Shown here one piece after another: positions 21,306 through 34,130 of a stretch of DNA of 60,000 nt (position 1 is the first letter of the stretch; every line of letters starts with the position of its first letter). A program made the position numbers and the translations under genes. Source of the DNA: Antedon mediterranea (Eukaryota > Echinodermata > Crinoidea > Comatulida > Antedonidae); NCBI RefSeq assembly GCF_964355755.1, contig NC_092678.1:2691922-2751921 (forward strand), given 5' to 3'. The notes below the pieces were generated by a model. It did no database searches. It was not told the origin of the DNA and saw nothing but the letters and a program-made list of their open reading frames with translations.

Positions 21306-23520
21306 CTAAATGTATATTGTATAGCACCAAAGCTGTTTTTATGAAGGTTTACAGTACAATATTTGGCTGCGTAAAAAAATACTACCATACATTTCTAAAA
21401 ATGTTCTACCATATTCCCAACAATGTGACTGCAAGGTGCTTTTGTTGGTTGGCACAATTGCCCTTTTTTCAGGAGCTAGAAAAGTCCAGATTTTATCTAA
21501 AGTACAGTACAATAAAAAGTTAACAAATGGCACATTTGTAACCCATCAGTTGAAAATATGTCACAAAAGTACAGCGTAAAAATAGGACATCCTAAAGGTC
21601 AAATCTGAACTAGCCTAAACTGACATGGTTAACACACTGACAGCCAATATAAATGTCAAATAGTTTTACTTGTCAAATCGTGAAATCACATGTGACAAAC
21701 AGATATTAGGAATATCATGCCAAATTCACAAGTCATACATAAGTAGCAACAAGGTCCCCATCAAATAATGGAGTTTACCAAGCTGGTGGAAAGTGTCTAA
21801 TTTCTCATGAGATTTAGCGGCTGCTTTTTTGCTAACAGTTAAGAAATAAACACAGTATTGATGGGCGTAAAGGAACTGTTTCAAACAAGACTTTATTGTC
21901 AGAGATCACTTATAGGTCCCTAGTGATTGGATCAAGACAACTTTACAAATATGTTGTTGTAGGCATATTTATGTTTAGGTGGGGCTGCAGTTCTTTTACC
22001 TAGCCATATACTCTGGATTGGATGTTAAAGCTTAATTTTAACCGCTAGTCCTTCAGATTAGACTTATAGTAGTGCTGCCGATCCTGTGAGCAAAATGGTT
22101 CAGAATTTTAATAAAACACTGGAGTCTTGTTACAAAAAGTTTAGACCCAATTCACCACTCATATAAATCCACTGTTGTTTGTTACATGAGAAGGAATAAC
22201 TATAATCATTCCTAGCCAAATGTTGGTTTAAAGTTATTACCCCTAATAAATCCATAAGCTTCTTTTATTAAGGCCAGGCTCAATGTGTAATGGGAGGAGG
22301 CGATACTCAGAGCATTTTACCAGCTGCTCAAAAGGTACAGACAATAATATCCCAACTGCTTCATTTCGACTGCTTTAGGCCAATAAAATTGTAACTGTTT
22401 TTACTGTCAGTCAGTCAGAATGCAATTAAATATACAGTACACTATAACAGATCAGACTACACTGCGATAGTCTCTACATTTTATAGTCTTCATTGTTGGT
22501 CGTTTTTACATAGTTTTATTATGTTGAAAGTTTCACACAATTGTGCATATTTTGTTGGTTATATTGTGTCAGTTTTGTTTCATTGCAGTATTGTATATAA
22601 AGCGGGTGACCTTGCTTGTAATACTTTTGTCATATTTAAAAGTCTTCTCTGACAGATACAACAGTAGTGTCAGCAGCTGAATATGATGCTGTATATAATA
22701 TATTGTAAAATACTGATTGGTTGGGTGATTACTAAAAATATCTCTTGGAAAGTTTTTGTTTAACGATGGATTTAAAAGCTGCGGATGTTTGTAATATTGT
22801 GCAAATATTGCATTGACATTACTATGTAGCTAACCACATGTTAAGGAGTGTTTATATGTATTGTTTAACAACACAAATGTCAATAAATAACCAAATATTA
22901 TGCATGAGACTCTTCCGAAAACTACGCACCACCAGCTATGCACTGCCTGTTTTTTTTTTGTGTTTGATGGTTTTGTGTTCATATTTTTGTTTTCTATATA
23001 AATTTTGTTTACTTTTATCCATTTTGAATGTTTATATACTCTACATTTGGTTGCCCACATGCACTTAAATAATAATGAATACAATATTACGTTTGATTAT
23101 ACTTTGTGCTTTGTACTAATTTAACAGTTACTTTAGACAACAAACGTATTGCGCCATAGCAGTTTTTTAGATCCAGAAGATAACAACTTCTTATTGAAAT
23201 GTCACTGTGTCGAAAAATAGAATCGGATTACCTTTAGATTGCTTTCATTGGACGTACTGTTAATAAGGATAATAGCAGTCTGATATTAAGATAGATAGCA
23301 TGGGCCATTTACAATTTCTGTTTTATCGGCTACACAAATATCAAGTTATTATGGCATAAACAAGTGTAAGTACTGGAAAAGGGTTTCACATCTTAGCCAA
23401 GTTTGGTGTTTAAGTGAGCCAAGTGTACCCATCAAGAAATCCACTAATGAGAATTTGTCCCATCAATAAAACATGAAAAGAATCACACAGTAGCCCTGTC
23501 AAAAGATGAATTAGGAAGCA
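21306..23520. other. Non-coding DNA, no gene recognised
   Basis: Short frames on both strands overlap each other and have AT-driven composition. No repeat family member is recognised. Confidence 0.45.
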
Positions 23521-23675
23521 GTTCTATCAGGGGTACTGTACCAGCTCTGTCGGGAGTAGCAGCTCAGGGATAGATCAGGGGTAGCAGCTCTTCCTTTCTT
23601 AAGCATTGCTCAGTAACAAGTAAATATCAGTGGTGGCAGCTCTGTCAGTTGATAGCAGCTCTCTGTGAAGAGTGG
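23521..23675. repeat. Degenerate GCAGCTCT repeats
   Basis: About six irregularly spaced copies of GGNAGCAGCTCTGTCAG-like words occur in 150 bp, suggesting an old minisatellite. Confidence 0.5.
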
Positions 23676-24828
23676 CAGTCATTCTCATCTGCACAGCCAA
23701 CTGGGAGTTACCGTAGTTGATGTGCCGTTAGTTCTAAATATTGAGCCTAGTATGTTATTTTATTTCATCCCCAGACTCTCTGTGTTCTGATAGAAAGTAT
23801 TTGTTCAATCACAGAATAATAAACATCTTGATTCATACGACTAGAAGATATTTTTTGCAGAGGCAGGTACTGTACCTCATTGTTGATTTCATTTGTCTCA
23901 CAACAAATAAATCAATGAGAGTAGTATAGCAAGATAACAAAATATGCATTGTTTATCAGTGGTGTGTAGGAGGTATTTAACAAGTGCTTGAAGCCTTGAT
24001 TATCATTGGATGCTGAAGAGTCTACTTAAATAGACACTGCAATAGATAATGATGTCATTGATAATGAATCCTTGATTTGTATGACTATATTTTCTACAGA
24101 ATTGATAAAATATTGAGCAATCATGATGTACTGTGCGGTTGGGTTATTGACACTTGGTTATTGTCATAAAATAATAATGCACAATTTCTGTTGCTGAATA
24201 AAACTTTGCTCCTTGTTGTAATGATGTTATGATATTAGAGCAACATACTATATAGTATTTATTATAATTTATTTTACAGATAATCTTGATTATTGTTACA
24301 TCTGTATTGCATTAGTAGGTTGCTTCCGATTGGTCAAATGTTACGAAATCAATTTTGTAAGAGAAAAACCTCAGATCTTGACTCTTGGTAAAATGAATAA
24401 GGTCACTCTGGATTGGTCAAACATTGTGAGTTCAAACATCCCTGCTGTTAGTATGTACGTATTTGCTGGCTGTTTATGTGAAATAAAACATCTACTGTAG
24501 TGTAAAATATATATATATACCATAAAAATATTTGAAAAAAAAAATCATATGAAGTACTGTGAAGTATGACAGCTAAGAAATTATGATAATAAATTCATAT
24601 TTTGTACCAGCACAAATTAAGTAGTTGACTTAATTCATAGCCATAGTAAAGTGTCATGATTTAGTAAACAGTTATTCATTTCAGTATTACAAAACTACTG
24701 TCCCAAGGTTTAGGTTGAAGTTACCATTTTGCGAAAAATAGCCCTTAACAAAAAATGTGATATGAAATCAAGAGAAAATAAGTGAATAAAACTTTGTTCT
24801 CTTTTGGACAGAATGCAAGGACATAAGA
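23676..24828. other. Non-coding DNA, no gene recognised
   Basis: Contains a short (TA)n tract near 24509-24519 and two direct GATTGGTCAAA words (about 24331 and 24411) that resemble the neighbouring dyad. Confidence 0.4.
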
Positions 24829-24909
24829 GCAATGCAAGTGATTTGACCAATCATAACACTATGGATCATTCAAATTGTTGCTTGTGATTGGTCAAATCAG
24901 TTGCGTTGC
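24829..24909. repeat. GATTTGACCAATCA dyad, probable MITE piece
   Basis: Two 25-bp arms (24829-24853 and 24885-24909) are inverted copies with two mismatches and a 31-bp spacer. The arm word GATTTGACCAATCA is nearly repeated at about 15415-15428, so this is probably a dispersed element. Confidence 0.65.
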
Positions 24910-27240
24910 ATCCAAATCATAGGTAGGCCATTTAACTGCCCTGTCACAAATTACAAACCTAATCTTATTACCAGAAATGACCTGCCATTAAGCGTATGGC
25001 AAGATTAATCACTGATTAACTGTAGAGAATGGTAATAATTACGAAATTAAAAAATGGATATGGCTGTAAGACGTTCTCTGTGGAGAAGATCTGATGAGTA
25101 CGATGGTGATTACGCTAAATAGGATCACCATTAACAACATATTTAAGGTCTTGAAAAAATATCAGATCACCATTTACAAGGTGAAAAACACCTCTTGGTT
25201 CGACATATAAATTAGAACTGGTTATTTGCTATGATCTTGGAACTCTTACAAAAGAGGACTATATGAATAAAAAGAAAGGTGATTGGTCCCAGATCTAACG
25301 TGCGATACGACAATTAATTTAAATTTCTTCCTAGCTTGTACATCTGACAGCAATCAGACAGTTCTAATTTTATTCGATTGCCTTCGTTCAATACAGCGTC
25401 ATTTTCACCCACGCACGCACAAGCCATTTAAAAAATATGTTGCTACCCACATCTGGAATGTTTTGAATATCGCACATGGATTGCTAGCTAACTATAATAT
25501 TCTACATTCTGATTCATTTTAGTAATTACTGTTTGAATATTCATGTTGTATTACAGCTGTCATTTATTTTCAGTTTATTTCAGAGGGCTGACGTTTGTAG
25601 TTTTAATCGGCATTGCATGTTTGAATTAAACATCGTAGGTTCACGTTTGAAATCCCTTAGAAAAGTAAAGGTTGCATCAGATCAGAATACGGTAAATGTT
25701 ACATAATCGATGAGGGGGAGATGTTTGTTGGTGCTTTAGATGATGATTCTTGTACGACTGACAGCTACATCACCAGTGAGGGCAGTGTATAATGTGTTGT
25801 AAATAGTCTATTCTATACCTTGGCGTGTTTAGCGAAAAAGTTAGCATTAATTTCCACGACTCTGTGTTAAAACGTGCAGCTTTGTACATGTGCTCTAGTC
25901 CAAAAATCTCCACTGTTTAATCCTGGTGGTTAATCCTGAAGTGTGAACTTGTTTGATGATGCCGTCCGTTTTGATACTGATAAAATCAATAATAATGATA
26001 GTTACCCGACATTCAATATCGTGTACAATATATGTTCAGAATTTTTTATTAATCCTAAATCGATACTAGGGTCACTGACATAATATTAATCTCATTTTTT
26101 ATATTGAAAAATGTTTAATTGGTAATATTAAAAGTCGGTGAATTTATTAACATTGTGTAAAGTTAAATATGTATTTAATTCACAACAGGAAAGAAAAAAT
26201 TTCCCCTTTTTGTTAGCTGGATTATTCTCCAAGGTTTTTGTGTCAAAGCAACAGTTTAGATTTACTGGACTAATTTAGATATTATAAAGCTGAAATGAAA
26301 TATGAATTCCTGTTTACAGAAAGTTCCGATTGAATGCAATTGAATACATCTTAGTGTGTCAATTGTACGAGATGAATCATTTTTTGTTACCCCTACGCTT
26401 CCGGCATAAATGTTGATGTTTGCAAGTTCATTATACCAGAATATCCACTGAAATAATTTTGGATGTTTACTAACCTTTATTGATATTAAAGAGGCAGTGA
26501 GTTAAAACTCACAATTTGGGTGTCAAAGTAGGAAGAACGGGATGTTGTATAAAACAAGTGTAACTCCAACTATTTAAAGATGTTTTCATGTCTTCGCTTT
26601 GAGGTTACCGGCATAAGTAATTACGACAGAAATGTTATGCAGAAATGAAAATGTATTTAATAACACTCGGTATTAATATATAGCTAATTAAAAAAATATA
26701 TATTTCTGTTGCCAGGGATAGCAGGGATTTTGGAACAAGAAGTGATTTATGATAATTTAAGTGATCACCATCTTACGTTGCACAAATTACGTTTTGTGTC
26801 TAGTATTGTTAATATTTAAATACAAAAGTAAATAAAAACTATATAAATTAAAATCTTTTAATCCTGATTTAAATAAATTTACACAGTGCGCTGAACTTGT
26901 AAATATTCTCTTTATAAGAATTAAATCATAGATAATTGAAAATCAGTGAAGCATAATTGGGGAAAACACTCTCAATTTACTGGCAACAATACACAGATTA
27001 AATTGTTAATATTGACTCTACTAGTAAAGTAAACAAACAGAAGGGTATTCAACCTATTGCAGAATAAATAAGTTTTTGGTATAAAGATGGTATAACATTG
27101 AATAAAAATGTTATGAAATGAGTTAATATCTATATGGATTACCTATCGATTTTAAAGATAAAAATGAATTTATTTTAGTAATGGTATAATCATTTGCACA
27201 TGATTTAGACATAGGTTTGTAAAATGATATTTTCTCCATT
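24910..27240. other. Non-coding DNA, no gene recognised
   Basis: The frame at 25283-25522 has no recognisable motifs. Blocks at about 25640-25990 are somewhat less AT-rich and free of repeats, so they could hold regulatory DNA, but nothing specific is seen. Confidence 0.4.
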
Positions 27241-27452
27241 AGCTGGCAATAGTAACTACATCAGGGAGGCAATTTTCGTTTACTACTTTAGCTGTTGACC
27301 GTACTACATTAGCTGGTGTTGATTTTGTATTTACTACTGTATATAAGCTGTTGGTGTTTCTACATTAGCTGGAGGTTTTACTAGCGGTGGATTGTTCTAC
27401 ATTAGCGGTTGTTTGAACATTAGCTGGTATTTTCTACATTAGCGGTTGTAAT
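27241..27452. repeat. Degenerate CTACATTAGCGGTTG repeats
   Basis: Seven or more copies of an ACATTAGCTGGTG-like or ACATTAGCGGTTG word at variable spacing. It abuts a MITE fragment. Confidence 0.65.
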
Positions 27453-27453
27453 G

Positions 27454-27524
27454 GGGCATATCACTACCATATTTGGGCACATCACACTTTTTTTTGTCAA
27501 ACTAGTTTGATAGTATAGACAGAG
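27454..27524. mobile_element. TCTGTCTACACTATC MITE, right half
   Basis: Carries TTTGGGCACATCACACTTTT, CAAACTAGTTTGATAGTATA and the end GACAGAG. The left half is absent. Confidence 0.8.
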
Positions 27525-29780
27525 ACCACTACTCTTAACCCTTTGCCACTCATCATACTAAGGTCTTTCTCCCTTCCCTGTAGGAACTTCTACATTTCTA
27601 AAGCAATACTATACTGCATGTTGAAATAAAGAGAGGAATTAAAATAACAATAAAGGTTGTTATTAGAAGAATGAGTTTTATTGTATTATGAAATATGAAT
27701 AAATGAAAGCAGAATGATGGCTTCAATATGGCAGGACTTTCTTTGGGATGTTGTGTCTAAAAATAAGGTCATATTGATAATAATATGAATACCATAAGGT
27801 TACTTTTACAGTGCGTAATCAGATACACATCAGATACAAGTGCTGTATTATAGACAAGTTTAGATCTAAAGATAAGGGATGTATAGAGAGGCTGAGTGTT
27901 TATTGTATAGATGACAATACTGAGCATCGTTTCTATGGAATACCAGAAATAGAGATTGTCCTTAATTTGGTACTTGAGCTTGTTTGACTTTGATAACATC
28001 TTGGCATATCTGATAACATCAGTAGTACTGTACAACTGTATATCTCTTGGTCAGTTTTTCCATCTTATTTCAATGAAATATAGTAGATTTGGTTTATTAT
28101 TGTCAATAGAATTGTTTTCTGTTTTGTGAATGAATACTTCTGGAGCCGTGAAGGGTTCTGTAGTTGGTTTGATAATCAAATTTATGGAATTTATTCTATG
28201 CAATAATTTATCATGCTTTATACGTTTGCATAAATTAAGTTTATTTTAAAGAAATTATGCAGTGCAAGAAGTTCACATATAAACTTCTGGAGTAAGTTGA
28301 TCATGATCTCAAATCTGTGTGTGAACATGGTTAATAAATTTTGATTTTATTTTGATCAGCACTGAAATTGAAGAACACTGATACAAAATACTCTCCTTCT
28401 GTATTTAGTCATTCAATTCAAGTAAAATAAAATCAATAAAATTGATAATAATATGATATCAACATTTGTAGGCATAGATTACAGCTGATACAGCGTGTCA
28501 ATCATCAATGTGTGTGTAAATAATGATGACTATCAATTCACACCTGATGAGGAGAAGCAAAGAAGGAGAATAAGATAAATTGGTATAATAATGTGTGTAA
28601 CCTTCATATTAATGATAGTCTAATAAAAAATAATGTCTTCAGCATTTGTATCAGCTGAATGGCTTTCTTATCATGTCTCGTTACTTTTTCATTTTCCTTT
28701 TTTTTTTATGCTGCAGCTCTCAAAAAATTTTCTTTGAATTTGTGAAAGTTTTAAAATATCTAAATTAAGTTCATTTTTTCTCTTAAAATTTCAGACTCAT
28801 TTTTAATACAAATATTGTTATATTTATGAACAATCAACATAATCATAAAATAAGAATATTATCATCAATTATCCTTCAACTTCTGTACAGAGGATTAAAG
28901 CATATTAATTTTAGCGTATTTTGATGCAAGCATATTAATAATTAATATATTTTTGTTTATGTTTTTCAGAGCCCTATTGGATTCCGAACTAATCCATGTT
29001 TTTGTAGGATATTTTCAAAGCCAAGGTATATTAGTTTGACATTATTTTCATAGCTTTAATTTAAATATCATAATTATAGTGTAGCAGGTATTTCGATGAC
29101 AGTTAATTGCTCAATTATGCACACGATGCAAGATTGTTGTTACAGTATATATTATATAAAATATGTATAAACCTATTTGACAGGTTGCAAATGAGGGCAT
29201 AATAGTAAAATGATACATTTATCACCAATTTTTGATGATTTCAAACGAAGTTCCAGATATCAATAGCGAAAAATGTGTTCAGGTCACAGTATGAAGTGTA
29301 ATATTATCTTTGGAATTATATTTTCGATTTGCGAAAACATATATATCGGTTTATGTTGCTAACAATTGAATTTCTCCAAGAGGGAATGTTGTTAATGTTT
29401 GCCTAATTCAAGGTTGACTTGTCTTGGATTTTAAACATCACAGTGAAATTGGTCTTAATGTGGTTTGTAAATTATCATATGGCTAAGGTTACATGATCAA
29501 ATTAAACAGCTTGGGAGAGTGTTTGTATGAGTTTAGTCATGCTCAAACACCAGGGGACAGTGTGAAAAACCACACTAAATTTATCTTATTAGAATTTTGT
29601 AAAACCTGGCTTCCATTGTCTTCAAAACTCATGATGCGTTTTCTTCGATACACTCATCTAAAGTAAAATATATTTAGGTAGTACTCTAGTAGGTTTTTCG
29701 TACCTTCGATACCACAATGCTAAATGCATATGATATCCAGTGCTACTATTGGCTTTCAACAAATGCTTAACATGCTTGAC
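27525..29780. other. Non-coding DNA with one short exon-like segment
   Basis: A good + strand acceptor (GTTTATGTTTTTCAG) is followed by 56 bp (28970-29025) and CCAAG then GTATAT. Two frames are open, so coding status cannot be decided. No other gene signal is seen. Confidence 0.35.
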
Positions 29781-29935
29781 TGTCGAAAGAGGAGAAGAAA
29801 GGGAGTTGGACGTTACGAGAAAGGAAGTTGGACGGTGGGATAAATAAACAGAGGGGGATGGTGGGAGAAAGGGAGGGGACAGTGCGAGAAAGGGTGGAGG
29901 ACAGTGGGATATGAGAGAAAGGAAAATGATTTTTC
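29781..29935. repeat. Purine-rich degenerate minisatellite
   Basis: Repeated GAGAAAGGGAG and GGACAGTGGGA-like words form an irregular purine-rich strand of about 150 bp immediately before the pogo-like element. Confidence 0.6.
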
Positions 29936-29973
29936 AAGAAGATGTTTTAGAGATTTTTATGCATTTAGAAATA

Positions 29974-30741
29974 CAGTCGACTCCGCCTAAGTCGAACCTA
30001 ATGGGACCGGTATAAAAATTCGAGTTACGCGAACTTCGACTTACAGATTTGCCAAAAAAATGCTAGGCCTAGGCCTAGGTTCACTCACTAGCCGCGCTAT
30101 GGCTACTAAGCCTAGTGGACCCTGTCCTGTCGCGATCGCGGCCCACGCAATGAGACTTCTTGAATTGAGTTTGGTTAGCTAGCTAGCTAGGCCTAATAAA
30201 TGCTAAGCCTCTTTATCGGCAATGATAAACTGTATTTTTCCGAAACAATACAAAAACGTATAATAAATACATTTCGGTTCTTATTCGAAATCGGTATCCA
30301 TTGTTTATTGCCATCTGTCTAGCACAAAATAGGTACCCACAAAACGCCGCTCAAGTTCTCAACTCTGAAACAACTCATAAACTATACACTAGCGCGAGTT
30401 GTAGGACGCCGCCTATACTATAGAACCTGCTTGAGAGAACCGATATGGTCCCACATTATCCCCTCCGTTGTTTGTTTATCGAATTACGTACGTTTCATCG
30501 GCTTTTTTAGCGCGTTGTTGCCGCGTAATTTGTGACTTCGACTTATACGATATAAATCACTAAAGAATGTGTGTATTCGGACCGCAAAAAGACGTCGACT
30601 TAGACGAATTTCGACTTAGAAAAATTCGACTTAGAAATAAAAATTACACAGTAATGTATAGGAAAGAATTGGGACTTTCCTAAAAATTCGACTTTCGCGA
30701 TTTTTCGACTTACGCGAATTCGACTTAGGCGGAGTCGACTG
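29974..30741. mobile_element. pogo/Tigger-like non-autonomous element
   Basis: The left end CAGTCGACTCCGCCTAAGTC is exactly inverted at the right end, and both borders read TA (29972-29973 and 30742-30743). Tc1/mariner and pogo-type elements duplicate TA, and a CAGT start fits the pogo group. Subterminal TTCGACTTA words recur many times near the right end. No transposase frame exists in the 768 bp. The interior is CpG-rich relative to the flanks. Confidence 0.85.
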
Positions 30742-30743
30742 TA

Positions 30744-33323
30744 GTTCAGACATGATGCTTTTATTCTGATATTGTGCTGGGCTCATGAAACTTGCATCTA
30801 CCCATCACATGCTGTGTTTGCTTGTTGAAGGATGTATCAACTGGTTTGATTCCACTCTGGGAGATAACAAACATCAAAGGCCATCTTACCAACACCTGTA
30901 GGTCACGACCTTGTGTGTCAGTTTATCAATTACCTTGTTCTATCTTGACCTCTGATTGACATGCCTTTAAAGATGATTGTTGTAACTTCTTATATTGTAC
31001 AGATATTAACCCACTCCTTAGTATTCAGGACAAGATTGGTAAAAATGAATAAAGGAAATGTAGCAAACATGCACAATCCTGTTTACAATATATCTAACAT
31101 CTGAACTGTGATAGTGGCTTGGTTAGTATTTGAACAATGGTCAGCATCAGTTGCGACCAATGGCCAGCACCGTCCAGTTGTGACCATCTCTTGGACTTAG
31201 GGGAACTTGCTTTCACTACTTCACTAGTTAAACACAGTGGTCAGAAAAAGCAAAATGCCATCAAGTTGGATGATATTTACTGGGATATTGAAAATAATAA
31301 TTTATTGCATTATAAACAATGTTTTTATCAAAACTAGAACTTTAGTATTTCAATTTTTATCTTTTTAAATAGTTTTAAAAGATACAATTAAAACATTATA
31401 TCAGCTTTTTATTGCTTGTTAAACCAAATATTTTAAGTATCGTTCAGTCTAAATAAGTTTCCTACAAGTTCAAAGGTCGTTTTCTTTCTGAACGTGTACG
31501 AATGCGAGCAATTAAGCCGCAACCCTTAAGGGTAATAAATGTGATGTACTCGGCTAATTCAGTTTAGTCGGAGATGCTTAGACATGGGGGATGGCTTAAC
31601 TGATAAACATGCTGGAAGTAAAGGATCCTGGGATAAAATTTAATAAGTACCATTTCTTGGAATCGAGCCAAGTTGGATTATTGAAGTTTTATTTATTTTA
31701 TTGAACTGTTTTATACCCTAAAATATGATTATTTTATTAAAAAATAATATATTATTATTATAAAACAATATTTTGCATGATATTAAATTATATAATCTAG
31801 AGGAAAAAATAATAATTATTTGGATACTTTGAGAAATTATTTTTAGTTTGTATAAACAACTGTATTTGCGTGTGTAGGTACTATAAATTTATTTAACTTA
31901 TTACCTTTTGGAAATATTGCCAAATAATCTAGTGGAACTTATTAATTATACTTTGTTATTGGAATTTATTATGAAAATGTTGAGAAAGATTAATTTTTAT
32001 AGCTATATATAATTCATGTTTATGATAGTCTATTAACTTTAATCTTTTTAAATACTTCAGTATTATTGAGACAAATAGCAACTTGTGTTAAGGGCGCCTT
32101 CAGTATAATTGCTAGAAGGCGGGAATTGTTTAATATACAGTATTGAGAAATTATAGGTATCAGAGATGTTTAAAATAAACTCTATACTTTTTTTTTAACA
32201 TCCCTGGGTGAGTGAGGAGAAAATAAAGCAGTCCCTTCAGGTTTATTGGGTGGGCTCTGAATAAGGTTTAGATCAGGATAGATATAGATTCTACACGAGA
32301 CGAACATTCAGTTTTCCGCTTACCATTACTGCTTGTCGGTGTAAATTTTCCTTTATAATGAAACTTAGAAAGCAGCATGGGTGTTGATATTAAATAAATG
32401 TTTCATTGAGTTTAATTTATTTTAAATTAATAAACTTGACGGAAGAAGTGAAGTACACGTTGGCTAGTAACCAAACATTTAACATTGATCTTGTAATTAT
32501 ATTGACGTCCTCATGTTCTTTATAACACGAAATGTATAAATTTCATTCAACCGTTTCTCTACCATATTTAATTCTCTCATATCATAGATATCATATTCAA
32601 AACAGGAAGTTGTAAATGTTTGTAGACAATTTTCTGACTCCACTGAAATTAATTATGTTAGTTATGTAGTCCATTATTATGTAGTAATACCGAGAATAAG
32701 TATCACATATGTTCCAAAATATGGAGTACGTCGGTAACTGTATTTCAATGCAAATTTGCAATAGTGAAACTGTATAGTGTACATGGCATTTGTATACATG
32801 ATCATTCTACTTGGAAAGTCATGCATTGTCCAATATTTTGCGGCACTTCTTAGACCATTAGACGATTTTATCATCAAAGAAATGATGACATCGTCACATA
32901 ATAGATTAGTGGTAATTGTTTATTTTGCTTGGAAGTTGATAAATTCCGTAATATTCTGTAATTCTAAGAAATATTATGGCTCTCATTAAACTAATTTACA
33001 TTTGTGGCCTGTCATTGCGGAGTTGACAATATGAGCAGTCATCACAAAGCTAAGATCTTTTCTCAGAACTTTTACATTTACATTTCAGAGTTGCTGTTTT
33101 AATGGTTTTCTAAAAGCTGCACTTAACTTAGAATTGACACAATTTCATTCCTAATCATAAATTTTGTTTGGCGAAATAATTTACATGAAGCAAGCAGTTG
33201 TGTGTTGCAATCAAATGTGAATTCACATGATAGAGTAATACCACATACATAAGTATAAATTAGAAATTTTAAAATGTGTTAAGAATCAATTTGGAATGTC
33301 CAGTAAAATTCAAGATGGTACAT
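30744..33323. other. Non-coding DNA, no gene recognised
   Basis: AT-rich unique sequence. The frame at 31137-31337 has no recognisable motif. A less AT-rich block at about 31480-31620 is unassigned. Confidence 0.4.
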
Positions 33324-33378
33324 AATTATCATCATCCTATTTATGTAATGACATTACATAAATAGGATGATGATAATT
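33324..33378. repeat. 55-bp near-perfect hairpin
   Basis: Two 27-bp arms (33324-33350 and 33352-33378) are exact inverted copies around a single A. The arm begins AATTATCATCATCCTATTTA. A B-box-like GGTTCAAGTCC follows at about 33399. Confidence 0.97.
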
Positions 33379-33995
33379 GTGAAGTAGATTTGTGTTTGGT
33401 TCAAGTCCCACACAAGAAGTACTAATGTTTTTCCTCAATATAAACTACAAGTACTTCAGAGTAGGGCAAGAGGGTTGGGGTAAAATAACCCAAAATGTTG
33501 ACGTTTTGTACTAATTTTTCTTCACCTTGCAATCATTGTTTCTATACTTTTTCATCACTCTATCATCAGCAATAGATTTTGTGAAATGTTAATTAAGAAT
33601 ATCTGTCGGTGTAACAAGTTTAAAAGGAAGGATTTTAGCAAACAAAGTGAAAGCATTCTATGTCTGTCTACAGGAAGTATTGCATCAAAAATAACTTTCA
33701 TTTCAAAAATGAGATTGCCTTCGTCAATGTGAAATGTTCTTACATTCACTATACAAGTTTATACAAATTTATTTGGAAAATTAAAATAACATTTGAACTT
33801 TCTTTTTAATGATTTTTTTGCAATAAATTCTTGAAATACATTCTGAACATTGTGGCTTTCAACTTTTCTTTTTTAGAACTCCTAACAAATATTTCCGGTC
33901 TTTTAAAAATATTTCTATATTTTTATTACCATTTTTATGCTTTGTATTAATCATTTAATATGATGCATTATTTACTTTTTAAAAAAAAAAATTTA
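33379..33995. other. Non-coding DNA
   Basis: No gene or repeat family member is recognised. Confidence 0.4.
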
Positions 33996-34130
33996 AAGCT
34001 CTGTCCACACTATCAAACTAGAAAGACAAAAGTGTGATGTGCACATATGGATGAAAGTGATATACCCAACTATGGTAGTGATATATGGACATATCACATT
34101 TATTTGTCTGATAAAGTTTGATGAAGCAGC
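33996..34130. mobile_element. TCTGTCTACACTATC MITE, worn right end
   Basis: The left end AAGCTCTGTCCACACTATCA is preserved. The core has GTGTGATGTGCACATATGG and TATGGACATATCACATTT. The right terminal repeat has decayed after AAGTTTGATGA. Confidence 0.8.
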
